From positions 6,690 through 70,689 of the forward strand of contig CAKSJP010000011.1 in NCBI GenBank assembly GCA_934463425.1: 64,000 nt of DNA, in the 5' to 3' direction. Both the position numbers and the translations under genes were made by a program. Within the stretch, counting starts at the first letter, position 1. Each line of letters opens with the position of its first letter. The DNA is from an uncultured Ruminococcus sp. (GTDB lineage Bacteria > Bacillota > Clostridia > Oscillospirales > Ruminococcaceae). Of this stretch, positions 9,507 to 18,211 are shown piece by piece. Below the pieces are notes generated by a model. It was not told the DNA's origin. It worked only from the letters and a program-made list of their open reading frames with translations, and searched no databases.

Positions 9507-10904
9507 ATGCCAGTCGGAGAACCATACATTCCACGGGATATCACTGTACATCTGGGACGGCCAGACGAAGCCGCAAACAACGTCACCGTCTCCTTCCCGG
9601 ATTATATCAAAAATGTAGTATCCAGCGAGATCTATCCCACCTGGCCGGAAAATGCCATCCGCGCCAATATTTACGTCATTGTCAGCTTCACCCTGAACCG
9701 GATCTATACCGAATGGTACCGTGCACGGGGTTATCCTTTTGATATCACCAGTTCCACCCAATTTGACCAGAAGTACACCTACGGCAGGGAAATTTTTGAA
9801 AACATCGGACAGCTGGTGGATGAGCTATTCAACTCCTACGTCCGCCGGCAGGGCAACGTAGAGCCGCTCTTCACCGCCTTTTGCAACGGAACAACCGTGA
9901 CCTGCGACGGATTATCCCAGTGGGGCACGGTTCCTCTGGCGCAGCAGGGCATGACACCCTATGAGATCCTCACTAGTTTTTACGGCAGCGATATCGATAT
10001 TGTGACCAATGTCCCGGTTATGACCAACACGCCATCCTATCCGGGATTTGATCTGACACTGGGGCTTTCTGACGATCCGGTGCGCACCATTCAGGTACAG
10101 CTGAACCGCATCTCCCGGAACTATCCGGCGATCCCGAAGATCGGAGAAGCAGCCGGTGATTTTGATTACATCACGCAGGATGCCGTGATCGCCTTTCAGG
10201 AAATTTTCGGACTGCCGGCAACCGGCGTGGTAAACGAAGCCACCTGGTATCAGATCGCCTATATTTTCACCAGCGTGAAGAATCTGGCTGAGCTGAACTC
10301 CGAAGGATTGACGCAGCAGGATATTGAACCCCAGTACACCGAAGATCTGCACATCGGCATGCAGGGAAAGAACATCCGCGCTCTGCAATACCATCTCGCC
10401 GTGGTAGGCGCATACTATGCCGCTATCCAGCCCGTAGAGATCACCGGCTATTTCGGTGAACAGACAGAAACCTCTGTCAAATCTCTGCAGCAGGTATTCG
10501 GGCTGCCCGTCACCGGTACTGTAGATTTTAACACATGGCACGCCCTCTATGACGCATACATGGGCATCCTGGACTCCATTCCACTGGATACTTCCGTCAA
10601 TGATGTGGTGCTGTATCCCGGCGTTGTGCTCCGAGAGGGCACCACCAGTGAGTATGTCCGGCTGATGCAGCAGTACCTCACCTATATCCACGGCACTTAT
10701 CCGGAAATTCCTGTGGTAAACGCCACCGGATATTTCGGTCCTATGACAAAATCTGCCGTTATCGCATTTCAGGAACTCTTCGGCTATCCTCCATCCGGCG
10801 TAGTGGGAGTTGCTGTCTGGAATGCCATTGTCAGCTTGTACTCCGACCTGAAATACGGCTATGACAAACAGCCGTTTCAAGCGCCGGGCTATATCATCAC
10901 ATAA
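9507..10904 (+). CDS. SpoIID-like domain protein with three peptidoglycan-binding repeats
   Basis: In the N-terminal third of this 465-residue protein, NIYVIVSFTLNRIYTEWY and later LSQWGTVPLAQQGMTPYEIL resemble SpoIID/LytB-type proteins (compare the MSQYGA...G..YEEIL end of that domain). The rest holds three PG_binding_1 units, each with a VRxIQxQLN/LQYHL-like start and an FGxPxTGxVxxxTW ending (about residues 190-250, 290-350 and 380-450). No signal peptide or membrane helix is clear, which is odd for a wall-binding protein; it may act in the mother cell or forespore. AAGGAGG precedes the ATG. The SpoIID call rests on pattern recall and is moderate. Confidence 0.8.
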   Translation: MPVGEPYIPRDITVHLGRPDEAANNVTVSFPDYIKNVVSSEIYPTWPENAIRANIYVIVSFTLNRIYTEWYRARGYPFDITSSTQFDQKYTYGREIFENIGQLVDELFNSYVRRQGNVEPLFTAFCNGTTVTCDGLSQWGTVPLAQQGMTPYEILTSFYGSDIDIVTNVPVMTNTPSYPGFDLTLGLSDDPVRTIQVQLNRISRNYPAIPKIGEAAGDFDYITQDAVIAFQEIFGLPATGVVNEATWYQIAYIFTSVKNLAELNSEGLTQQDIEPQYTEDLHIGMQGKNIRALQYHLAVVGAYYAAIQPVEITGYFGEQTETSVKSLQQVFGLPVTGTVDFNTWHALYDAYMGILDSIPLDTSVNDVVLYPGVVLREGTTSEYVRLMQQYLTYIHGTYPEIPVVNATGYFGPMTKSAVIAFQELFGYPPSGVVGVAVWNAIVSLYSDLKYGYDKQPFQAPGYIIT

Positions 10905-10916
10905 GGAGGTGTGTCT

Positions 10917-11432
10917 ATGGCATATACGGAATCCCAGAAACAGCAGCATATTCGAGAGCTGCAGAGCTATCTCCACAGCATTTCTCATACCAATTCCCTG
11001 CCCCAGATCATACCGGACAGCGTTTACGGCGAAAGCACCGCAGAGGCCGTCCGGCAGTTCCAGCAGCAGAACCAGCTGCCGCCCACCGGTGAGACCGACA
11101 CCGCCACCTGGAACGCTGTTGTGCAAGCTTATTTACAGGAAAAGCAGCCGCAGCAAATGCATGTGGAGCTGTTTCCTGCCGGCATTACAGCCTACGCTCC
11201 CGGCGACAAAGGCAGCGCCGTCTTTCTGATCCAGGGACTCCTGCAGGCGATCCGGGCAATGTTCCCGGAGATTCCGCCGGTAGAAAGCAGCGGCGTCTAT
11301 GACAGCGCCACCCAGCATGCGGTGCGGCAGTTTCAGACATATACGCCTCTTCCGCCAAGCGGTATTGTCAACACCGAGACCTGGAATCATTTGGTTGCGG
11401 CAGTGCAGACAGAACGATCCCAGTCAAACTGA
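10917..11432 (+). CDS. Protein with two peptidoglycan-binding repeats
   Basis: The 171-residue protein consists almost entirely of two PG_binding_1 domains: residues about 10-65 (IRELQSYLHSIS ... YGESTAEAVRQFQQQNQLPP) and about 90-165 (VFLIQGLLQAI ... TQHAVRQFQTYTPLPPSGIV). There is no catalytic domain, signal peptide or membrane segment. It is the third gene of the operon, with a perfect AAGGAGGT 7 bp before the ATG; an in-frame GTG at 10911 is too close to that site. It probably acts as an adaptor with the larger upstream protein. A terminator follows at once. Confidence 0.85.
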   Translation: MAYTESQKQQHIRELQSYLHSISHTNSLPQIIPDSVYGESTAEAVRQFQQQNQLPPTGETDTATWNAVVQAYLQEKQPQQMHVELFPAGITAYAPGDKGSAVFLIQGLLQAIRAMFPEIPPVESSGVYDSATQHAVRQFQTYTPLPPSGIVNTETWNHLVAAVQTERSQSN

Positions 11433-11444
11433 CCGCCAACAAAA

Positions 11445-11479
11445 AAGGAGTTGCCCTGCTCAAAGCAAGGTAACTCCTT
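11445..11479. terminator. Shared terminator between convergent genes
   Basis: AAGGAGTTGCC pairs with GGTAACTCCTT (one mismatch), with T-rich sequence on the plus side. It lies between the PG-binding operon (plus) and the YkgJ-like gene (minus). Confidence 0.75.
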
Positions 11480-11482
11480 CTC

Positions 11483-11962
11483 TTATTTCACTTGTAAAAA
11501 TCGATACTGCGCCGAATAGGGCTTCACATGTGCCGGATGCTGTTTGGCATATGCCAGAAGCTGTTTGCCCAAACCGCTCTTCTGCAGAAACATCTCCAGC
11601 TGTGCATCAGAATAGCCTTCCATGCCGGGGCAATAACCTGCCACTGCAACACGTACTTCGCCGGATGCGTCACGCATCATACGAAACGGCCAGACCTTAC
11701 AGTCAAAGGGTTTCTCCGCACCCATGGTGCAGCCCGTTTCACACAGCATGGGACAATAAAACAGCTCGTCTCCGCGAAGCGGCGGCGCGGCAAATGTTTC
11801 CTCTGTTCCTGCCGGCGTCAGCTCTGGCGAAACACCCATGCGGTGCATGGCATCTACCGTTTCCGGCGGCAGCACCGGAAACTCCCAGGTATCCGTGCAG
11901 TCAAATCCGCAGCAGAGCCGACAGGCTGCACAGGTTTCGGGAGAAAGGATCTCTCGCAGCAT
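11483..11962 (-). CDS. YkgJ-type cysteine-cluster protein
   Basis: The 159-residue protein begins with the CxxCxxCC cluster (CAACRLCCGFDC) and has further Cys at CPMLCETGC, FDC and YCPGM. This pattern defines the YkgJ/UPF0153 family, thought to bind a metal or Fe-S cluster; the function is not established. The start lies 2 bp downstream of the ilvE stop, so it is translated as the second gene of an ilvE operon. The FDCKVWPFRM segment is typical of the family. Confidence 0.88.
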   Translation of the reverse strand: MLREILSPETCAACRLCCGFDCTDTWEFPVLPPETVDAMHRMGVSPELTPAGTEETFAAPPLRGDELFYCPMLCETGCTMGAEKPFDCKVWPFRMMRDASGEVRVAVAGYCPGMEGYSDAQLEMFLQKSGLGKQLLAYAKQHPAHVKPYSAQYRFLQVK

Positions 11963-11964
11963 GC

Positions 11965-13035
11965 TTAGTCAATCGGAACGATCCAGCCGAACTCATCCGG
12001 GATCTTGCCCCACTGGATGCCAGTCAGGGTATCGTAGATCATCTGAGAAACCGGACCGATCTTGTTGTTGTTGATGGTCATGACCTTGTCGCCCCACTTG
12101 AGGTGACCTACCGGGGAGATAACCGCAGCAGTACCGGTACCAAATACTTCGGTCAGCTTGCCTGCATCATAAGCATCAGCGATCTCCTGGATGGTGATGC
12201 GGCGCTCTGAAACCGGAATGCCCTTAGAGCGGCACAGTTCCAGTGCGGACTTTCTGGTGATACCGGACAGGATAGAACCGGTTTCCAGAGACGGTGTTAC
12301 CACTTCGCCGTCGATGACGAAAGCGATGTTCATAGCGCCGACTTCTTCGATATACTTCTGCTCTACGCCGTCCAGCCACAGAACCTGGGAATAGCCCTGG
12401 TCATAAGCATCCGCCTGGCTGTGCAGAGAAGCCGCATAGTTACCGCCGGTCTTTGCATAACCCATACCGCCGCGGACGGTACGGACATACTTGTTTTCTA
12501 CATAGATATTGACCGGATCCAGACCGGAAGCATAGTACGGGCCGGACGGAGACAGAATAATCATGAACAGATAGTGTTCACCCGGATGTACGCCCAGGAA
12601 CGGATCTACTGCAAAAATAAACGGACGAATGTACAGGGATGCACCCTCTGTGTGCGGAACCCAGTCCTTTTCCACAGAGATGAGTTCCTTCAGGCACTGG
12701 AGACCCAGTTCTTCCGGCAGCTCCGGAATGACCAGACGCTCGTTGGAGCGGTTCAGACGCTTAAAGTTTTCGTCCGGGCGGAACAGCTGTACACCGCCGT
12801 CCGCACGACGATAAGCCTTCAGACCTTCAAATACGGTCTGACCATAGTGCAGGCACATTGCAGCCGGGCTGAGGGTGATGTCACCATAGGGCATAATCAC
12901 CGGATCGTGCCAGCCCTGACCCTCATCATAGGGCATTACCAGCATATGGTCAGTAAAGATATGGCCGAATCCCAGCTTGCTCTCGTCCTTGGGTTTTTCT
13001 TTCGGACAAGTCGTCAGTTGTTTTTTGATTTCCAT
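11965..13035 (-). CDS. ilvE: Branched-chain amino acid aminotransferase
   Basis: IlvE is a PLP enzyme of fold type IV that makes and degrades Leu, Ile and Val using glutamate/2-oxoglutarate. The 356-residue protein has LHYGQTVFEGLKAYR, RPDENFKRLNRS, the catalytic-lysine segment GYAKTGGNYAAS, the YIEEVGAMNIAFV region and TEVFGTGTAAVISPV, all typical of the long (about 350-residue) bacterial branched-chain aminotransferases. AAGAGGT lies before the ATG. The promoter at 13100-13128 sits inside the 3' end of the next gene upstream. Confidence 0.97.
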   Translation of the reverse strand: MEIKKQLTTCPKEKPKDESKLGFGHIFTDHMLVMPYDEGQGWHDPVIMPYGDITLSPAAMCLHYGQTVFEGLKAYRRADGGVQLFRPDENFKRLNRSNERLVIPELPEELGLQCLKELISVEKDWVPHTEGASLYIRPFIFAVDPFLGVHPGEHYLFMIILSPSGPYYASGLDPVNIYVENKYVRTVRGGMGYAKTGGNYAASLHSQADAYDQGYSQVLWLDGVEQKYIEEVGAMNIAFVIDGEVVTPSLETGSILSGITRKSALELCRSKGIPVSERRITIQEIADAYDAGKLTEVFGTGTAAVISPVGHLKWGDKVMTINNNKIGPVSQMIYDTLTGIQWGKIPDEFGWIVPID

Positions 13036-13099
13036 GTCAAAAACCTCTTTTTTGATAGTTTTGCCGCAAATCGCTGTGCGGTTGGACGGCTCTGATACT

Positions 13100-13128
13100 A
13101 TTATAGCACATTTTTCTGCATTTTGGAA
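13100..13128 (-). promoter_or_regulatory. Promoter of ilvE
   Basis: Reading the minus strand, TTCCAA (13128-13123), a 17-bp spacer and extended -10 TGCTATAAT (13108-13100) lie about 65 bp upstream of the ilvE ATG. It overlaps the last codons and stop of the gene at 13101-13454. Confidence 0.7.
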
Positions 13129-13454
13129 TAGTTTTTTGAAATTTTTTTTGGAGTTTGAGATTCTTTTTTATGGTGCGGGACAAAAGTTACTCTGCAAAGT
13201 GGCGTTTTCTCCCTGCTCTTGTCCCTAAAATACGGTTCCAGTTCCACTTCCGAGTCAATATAGACAGCATCGATATAGTTGCTGTTATGAACTGTAATTA
13301 TTTTTCCACTTATAAAATACTGCTGTGTCAGCGAGCCGTCCACATCTTCTAATAGTTCGCCTTTGACTAAATGCGGGAGATGCGTTTCCAGTGCCCTGCA
13401 CTGTTTCTGAAAAATCACTTCGTCTGCAATTGTGCAGATACTGTAATGGTACAT
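13101..13454 (-). CDS. Unknown 117-residue protein
   Basis: I do not recognise a family. The first 80 or so residues (MYHYSICTIADEVIFQKQCR ... YIDAVYIDSEVELEPYF) look like a small folded alpha/beta domain; the tail is Lys/Ser-rich. It is kept as a gene because ATGGAGGTCAG lies just upstream of the ATG and a TATAAT (13479-13474) lies 20 bp further up. There is no signal peptide or membrane segment. The 3' end overlaps the ilvE promoter. Confidence 0.65.
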   Translation of the reverse strand: MYHYSICTIADEVIFQKQCRALETHLPHLVKGELLEDVDGSLTQQYFISGKIITVHNSNYIDAVYIDSEVELEPYFRDKSREKTPLCRVTFVPHHKKESQTPKKISKNYSKMQKNVL

Positions 13455-13494
13455 TGCATCTGACCTCCATACTATTATAATGTATCACAGCACT

Positions 13495-13647
13495 TCAGGA
13501 GCATTCCACCGCCGGATTCCCACGAATTTTATCTGCATAAGGATAATATTCCTGTAGAAAGCCCCAGAAAATCATCTGCACCGCCCACACCAGAAAAAGC
13601 AGTCCCAGAAACGCAGCAATCCCAACTAGAATTTGCAAAAAGAACAT
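13495..13647 (-). CDS. Small single-pass membrane protein
   Basis: This 50-residue protein begins MFFLQILVGIAAFLGLLFLV and continues into WAVQMIFWGF, forming one long or two short transmembrane helices, with a short polar tail. The ATG at 13647 is chosen because GGAGGG lies 8 bp upstream; an upstream in-frame ATG would put part of a terminator in the coding region. Function unknown. Confidence 0.6.
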   Translation of the reverse strand: MFFLQILVGIAAFLGLLFLVWAVQMIFWGFLQEYYPYADKIRGNPAVECS

Positions 13648-13666
13648 GTTCTTTTCCCTCCGTATC

Positions 13667-13702
13667 AAAAAATCTCCGCACCCCAGGGGCACGGAGATTT
13701 TT
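13667..13702 (-). terminator. Terminator after the VanY-like gene
   Basis: AAAAATCTCCG pairs with CGGAGATTTTT around CACCCC/GGGG inner bases. It lies 25 bp after the stop of the carboxypeptidase gene on the minus strand and is symmetric. Confidence 0.8.
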
Positions 13703-13726
13703 CACACATGTTTGTTCAAACGAAGC

Positions 13727-14746
13727 TTACCCTTCCCAAGGCCCTGCATATTCCGACTTTACGCCCAGATATTCCTCCAGCGAAACACCCAGCCGGTCGA
13801 TCTCCTTTGCGGTATCCACGCCCACATAGCGGATATGCCACGGTTCGTACTGATAGCCGGTGATATCCTCTTTGCCGTCCGGGAAGCGAATGATAAAGCC
13901 ATAGTCTGCGCAGTGCGCCGCCAGCCACTTTGCCTCTTCGGTTTCACCGAAATCATCATCAATGGTGTTGCAGTCGATGGTCAGTCCGGTCTGATGCTCC
14001 GAATACCCCGGACGTGCGGAGAAGGTATCTGCCATCTCCCAGCCGTACAGATCGTTATAGTTATTATAGATCTTCACCTGGTACGCATAATCCCGGAAGT
14101 CCGAGCCGATGTACAGATTCAGCCCTTCCTTTTCCGCGTCTGCTTTCATCTGGTCAAAGGCCGCCTTTGTAGTGGCATCCAGACCCGGATCATAGCTTTC
14201 CGGCAAGCCGTAGCTCTTGTTCACAATGAGAATGCCGTCTACATAAGTGCAGCCGTCCTTCTGCTCCAGATGGCGCACTGTCACCGGAACAGTCTGGGCG
14301 ATAGCGTCGTTGCCCTTTACGGAAACCGTGATCTCGCACTTGCCGGCTTTCACGCCGGTAACATTGCCGGACGCATCCACGGCAGCAACAGCCTCATCAC
14401 TGCTGCTCCAGACCAGATCGTCTGCGGCAGCTTCGCCTGTGGTGGACATATTCACCGCAATAGACGCTGTGCCGCCCTCCAGTACTGCCAGATAGGTCTT
14501 GTTTGCCTTCAAGTCTACAATATTTTCATTGGTCGTCGCAGCCTCGGCGGAAGATTCTGCAGAAGTTCCCTCTGCCGAAGCGATCACACCATTTCCGTCC
14601 GGAATGATGCTTGTGCCGCGCTCATCTGAAAAGAACAGCAGCCGCGCCGCAAATCCCAGTATAATAAACATCACATATAGCAGCACAAGGATCACGCCCA
14701 GTCTGGAAAACTTGTCCCAGAAGCCATTTTTGGTTCGATTCGCCAT
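13727..14746 (-). CDS. VanY-type D-Ala-D-Ala carboxypeptidase with Big_2-like domain
   Basis: This membrane-anchored peptidase is predicted to trim the terminal D-Ala of peptidoglycan stem peptides. The 339-residue protein has an N-terminal helix (LGVILVLLYVMFIILGFAARL), a Ser/Ala/Glu-rich linker, an Ig-like Big_2 domain at about 75-160 (VWSSSDEAVAAVDASGNVTG, KAGKCEITVSV) and a peptidase M15 domain with the Zn-site motifs SEHQTGLTIDC and EPWHIRYVG. The ATG at 14746 follows an AAAGGG; an in-frame TTG 20 codons upstream is less likely. It could instead be a DD-endopeptidase/peptidase of the same M15B family. Confidence 0.92.
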   Translation of the reverse strand: MANRTKNGFWDKFSRLGVILVLLYVMFIILGFAARLLFFSDERGTSIIPDGNGVIASAEGTSAESSAEAATTNENIVDLKANKTYLAVLEGGTASIAVNMSTTGEAAADDLVWSSSDEAVAAVDASGNVTGVKAGKCEITVSVKGNDAIAQTVPVTVRHLEQKDGCTYVDGILIVNKSYGLPESYDPGLDATTKAAFDQMKADAEKEGLNLYIGSDFRDYAYQVKIYNNYNDLYGWEMADTFSARPGYSEHQTGLTIDCNTIDDDFGETEEAKWLAAHCADYGFIIRFPDGKEDITGYQYEPWHIRYVGVDTAKEIDRLGVSLEEYLGVKSEYAGPWEG

Positions 14747-14864
14747 AGTTTTTCCCTTTCTCTCACAGATCGTTTTTTCTCTGCCGATCTTTCTCTTTTT
14801 CTCCAAATTGTAATAATTCTAACAAGAATCCATCCAATTCTTACAAAGCGGTTACATCTACTGT

Positions 14865-14893
14865 ATTATACCACACTTTCTCGCCTTTGTCAT
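14865..14893 (-). promoter_or_regulatory. Promoter of the VanY-like gene
   Basis: On the minus strand: ATGACA (14893-14888), 17-bp spacer, extended -10 TGGTATAAT (14873-14865). The non-coding region 14747-15130 holds only this promoter and the divergent GH74 promoter and leader. Confidence 0.7.
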
Positions 14894-15019
14894 TTGGCAA
14901 TTTCAACAAACCTAGAGATTCTAATTTGTGCATTTTTAAGCACTTTGTGCATTATGTCACAAAATTGCTCTCGCAACCAGATGAAATGCACAAAAATTTC
15001 GTAGAATGTGATTTCATTC

Positions 15020-15048
15020 TTGAAAAAACACACAACCCATGCTATAAT
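15020..15048 (+). promoter_or_regulatory. Promoter of GH74 gene
   Basis: TTGAAA (15020-15025), a 17-bp spacer and TATAAT (15043-15048), preceded by TGC (extended -10). The leader to the ATG is about 75 nt and contains a perfect 7-bp hairpin (GCGGCTC/GAGCCGC, 15077-15098) of unknown role. Confidence 0.85.
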
Positions 15049-15130
15049 AAATAAGAAATAAAACCAAGCCGAAAAGGCGGCTCTCCCGAATGAGCCGCAA
15101 ATCCGCTTATTTTTAGAAAGGGGAACCTTC

Positions 15131-17923
15131 ATGAACAAAAAGAACAAGATTCTTTCCGTGATCACCGCAGCGACACTGCTGTGCACGGGAATCGGCACTG
15201 CCGGAATCGCTGTACCGCTTCGCGCATCAGCAGCTGATTCCATTGAATCCTCCATGGACTGGGATACGCTGAACATTGCCGGCGGCGGCTTTGTCTCCGG
15301 CATCATCACCGGCGACGACCAGATGTACGCCCGTACCGATGTAGGCGGCGCATACCGCTATGATTACGAGCAGAAAAAGTGGGTACAGCTGCTGGGCTTT
15401 CTGAACGATGCAGACAGAGGCTTTCTGAGCGTAGATGCCATGTGCATCGACCCCAATGACGATGACACCCTGTACCTGCTGTGCGGCTGTGCATACTTCA
15501 GCGACGCACGGACGGCGATCTTCCGCTCTCACGATGCCGGAAAGACCTTTGAGGAGATCGATGTCACTGACATGATCCAGGTACACGGCAACGGCTATGG
15601 CAGACAGTGCGGCGAATCCATCGCAGTCGATCCGGACAATCCGGACATTATTTACTGCGGCGGCGATGTCACTGCCGGCGATTCTGCCCTCATTATGAGT
15701 AAAGACGGCGGCGACACCTGGAGTCCGGTCATGGGCTATGACAAGCTGGGACTGTTTGAATACAGCATCAAATGGCCGACCTGGACCGATCATATGGCAA
15801 GATCCGTAGAGGATGCGGAATACGGCAACGTCAACGGCGTTTCCACCATCCAGATCACAGACGGCAAGGTCTATGTCGGCACTTCTGTCAAGGGCAAGGC
15901 AAATCTCCATGTGGCCGAAGTCGGCAGCGACGATTTCAAGCCCCTGAGCGAGGAATTGCCCACCGAACAGATGCCCTCCAGAATCAATCTGGATGCAGAC
16001 GGCAACCTGCTCATCACTTATGTAAACGGCTTGATGTTCGACCGCGGCACTGGCTATGCCTATAAGTACAACCCTAAGACTGATGAACTGAAAGACATTA
16101 CCCCGACCGAAGGCAGCGGCAGCAATGCGAAAAAGCTGAACGTCGGCTATGGTGCAGTGACAAGTGATAAAAATGATGCCAATAAACTGGTAGCGACCAC
16201 CTGTGCACAGTGGTACTCTCAGTCCTGGACAGAAGATGCCTGGGATCGGGATGCCATCGCCTGGGGTGACCGCTTCTTCAAGTCCGAGGACGGCGGCGAG
16301 ACCTGGACAGAAATGACACCGGGCAATCGTGCCACCTGGGGCGGCCCGCTGATCGCAAACTATCTCCAGGACGGCGGTCACAGCTGGATCCGGGACAAGG
16401 CGATCCACTGGTCCGGCTGCATCGCGCTGGATCCGCGGAACAGCGACCAGTTCTGGGTGGTTTCCGGTAACGGCGTATTCACCTGCGAGGACACCTGGGC
16501 AGAATGCCCCACCATCCGCTTTGCCGCAGACGGCATTGAGGAAGTGGTATCTCTGGACTTCATCAGCCGTCCGGGCAAGGATCCGGTTTCCGTCATCGGT
16601 GACTATGACGGCTTCTACCACAATGCAGATGGTACAGCGACCCAGCTGACTCCCAGTATGGCAAAGCTGACCACCACAACTGCATCCACCGGCGGCATCG
16701 CATACTGCCCGGCAAACCCGGATGTCATGGTTCGTCTGGCAGAGGGCTCTGCGATGGGTTACTACACCACAGACGGCACTACATGGCAGGAACTGCCGAA
16801 CGTCCCCTACTCCGGCGCAAAGGCAGCCATCAATCAGCTGGAAGATGGTTCATACCGCATCCTGCTGAGCAGCAGCGGCAAGATCTCCTATACCGATGAC
16901 TTCGGCAAGACCTGGAGCACCGCCTCCACCAGCGACAGCCTGTCCAGCACCATCTGGATGTGCGTAGATGAAAAGAACCCCCAGTATGTCTATGCATACG
17001 GCTACTACTACAACCAGTACTATTTCTACAGCAAGCCGAAGGCCGATATCACCGATGCCCGCTACATCCTGATGGTCAGCGATGACTACGGCAAGACCTT
17101 TAAGAACAACCAGACCGTTTGCCAGTACGACCAGTGCGACGGCGCATACCGCATTGCTTATCTGGACGAGGGCACATTCGCCATTGCAGCCGGCTACTAC
17201 GGTGCGTACCTGGTAACAGACTACGGCAAGACCGTCACCAAGATGGACGGTGTCAGCTACTGCAAGACCATGGGCTACGGCGCAGCACAGAAGGACGGCG
17301 ACCCATATACCCTGTATATGTACGGCAAGCCGGCAGACTCCGATCCGGAGGGTATCTATCGTTCTACGGACTGCGGCAAGAGCTGGGTGCTCATCAACCA
17401 GAATCACCTGTACGGCGGCACCGGAAACGGTAACTATGTTGTCGGTGATATGAACACCTTTGGCACGGTTTATATGTCCACCGTTGGCTGCGGCATCGTT
17501 GTCGGAAAGGTCACCGGCTCGGAAGACCCGAAGCCCGTCACCACAGGAACTACAGCGGGTACAACCGCAACCACCACAAAAACGACCACAACCACCGGCA
17601 AAATAACCACAACCAAGGAAACACCCACCTCAACGCTTCCTGATACAACCACTTCTTCTGCAGATACGACGACTTCCGGAAACGGAACCACCGTCACACA
17701 GGAACCGTCTGACGTTCTGTTGGGTGACACCAACCTGGACGGCAGAGTGGATGTGACCGATGCCGTTCTGCTGAACAAGGCAGTTGCCGGCGCAGTTACA
17801 CTCCAGGCACAGGCACTGCTGAATGCAGACTGTGACGCAAACGGTGAGCTGGGCAGTGCGGATGGTATCGCACTCCTGAAGTTCCTGGTACACACCATCG
17901 ACAGCCTGCCGGATGTCGGCTAA
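15131..17923 (+). CDS. Secreted GH74 xyloglucanase with type I dockerin
   Basis: GH74 enzymes hydrolyse the beta-1,4-glucan backbone of xyloglucan. The 930-residue protein has a signal peptide (1 to about 34, ending LRASA), then two beta-propeller halves rich in Asp-box/BNR repeats (SKDGGDTWSPV, SEDGGETWTEM, SDDYGKTF, STDCGKSWV). YARTDVGGAYR near residue 65 carries the Asp that matches a catalytic acid of this family. A Thr-rich linker (about 796-856) leads to a dockerin with two calcium-binding repeats (DTNLDGRVDVTDAVLLNKAV and DCDANGELGSADGIALLKFL). It is a cellulosome subunit or is anchored by cohesin. AAAGGGG precedes the ATG. It faces a GH9 dockerin enzyme. Confidence 0.96.
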   Translation: MNKKNKILSVITAATLLCTGIGTAGIAVPLRASAADSIESSMDWDTLNIAGGGFVSGIITGDDQMYARTDVGGAYRYDYEQKKWVQLLGFLNDADRGFLSVDAMCIDPNDDDTLYLLCGCAYFSDARTAIFRSHDAGKTFEEIDVTDMIQVHGNGYGRQCGESIAVDPDNPDIIYCGGDVTAGDSALIMSKDGGDTWSPVMGYDKLGLFEYSIKWPTWTDHMARSVEDAEYGNVNGVSTIQITDGKVYVGTSVKGKANLHVAEVGSDDFKPLSEELPTEQMPSRINLDADGNLLITYVNGLMFDRGTGYAYKYNPKTDELKDITPTEGSGSNAKKLNVGYGAVTSDKNDANKLVATTCAQWYSQSWTEDAWDRDAIAWGDRFFKSEDGGETWTEMTPGNRATWGGPLIANYLQDGGHSWIRDKAIHWSGCIALDPRNSDQFWVVSGNGVFTCEDTWAECPTIRFAADGIEEVVSLDFISRPGKDPVSVIGDYDGFYHNADGTATQLTPSMAKLTTTTASTGGIAYCPANPDVMVRLAEGSAMGYYTTDGTTWQELPNVPYSGAKAAINQLEDGSYRILLSSSGKISYTDDFGKTWSTASTSDSLSSTIWMCVDEKNPQYVYAYGYYYNQYYFYSKPKADITDARYILMVSDDYGKTFKNNQTVCQYDQCDGAYRIAYLDEGTFAIAAGYYGAYLVTDYGKTVTKMDGVSYCKTMGYGAAQKDGDPYTLYMYGKPADSDPEGIYRSTDCGKSWVLINQNHLYGGTGNGNYVVGDMNTFGTVYMSTVGCGIVVGKVTGSEDPKPVTTGTTAGTTATTTKTTTTTGKITTTKETPTSTLPDTTTSSADTTTSGNGTTVTQEPSDVLLGDTNLDGRVDVTDAVLLNKAVAGAVTLQAQALLNADCDANGELGSADGIALLKFLVHTIDSLPDVG

Positions 17924-17945
17924 TGTGAAACCAGTATAAAAACAT

Positions 17946-17993
17946 AAAATCCCCTGCTTCTGCGGCATAACACCGTGGAAGCAGGGGATTTTT
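17946..17993 (+). terminator. Intrinsic terminator after GH74 gene
   Basis: AAAATCCCCTGCTTC pairs exactly with GAAGCAGGGGATTTT, 17-nt loop, then T; 25 bp after the GH74 stop. Confidence 0.92.
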
Positions 17994-18127
17994 CATGCCA
18001 ATCTGCCTATGCCTTTTCATATAGAGAAACATGGTTCTCCAGTATTTATCCTTTGTTTTGGGTACGGCATTGTTGAAAATCTGCCCTGACAAAAAAGTTC
18101 CTTGTATACAGCGCACATACCCCCCAC

Positions 18128-18183
18128 AAAAAACGCCCCCTGTCTTCCACGGTAAAATACCGCAGAATCCAGGGGGAGTTTTG
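18128..18183 (-). terminator. Intrinsic terminator after GH9 gene
   Basis: On the minus strand ACTCCCCCTG pairs with CAGGGGGCGTTTT-type sequence; an inner CGGTA/TACCG hairpin extends the structure. It lies about 30 bp past the GH9 stop. Confidence 0.82.
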
Positions 18184-18211
18184 TATTACGCTATGCTTTT
18201 ACGGGAATCTG

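Noticed and set aside
17520..17700. Thr-codon repeats as a possible CRISPR or microsatellite
   Set aside because: They encode the Thr-rich linker of the GH74 enzyme. No CRISPR array with regular repeats and spacers was seen anywhere in the window.
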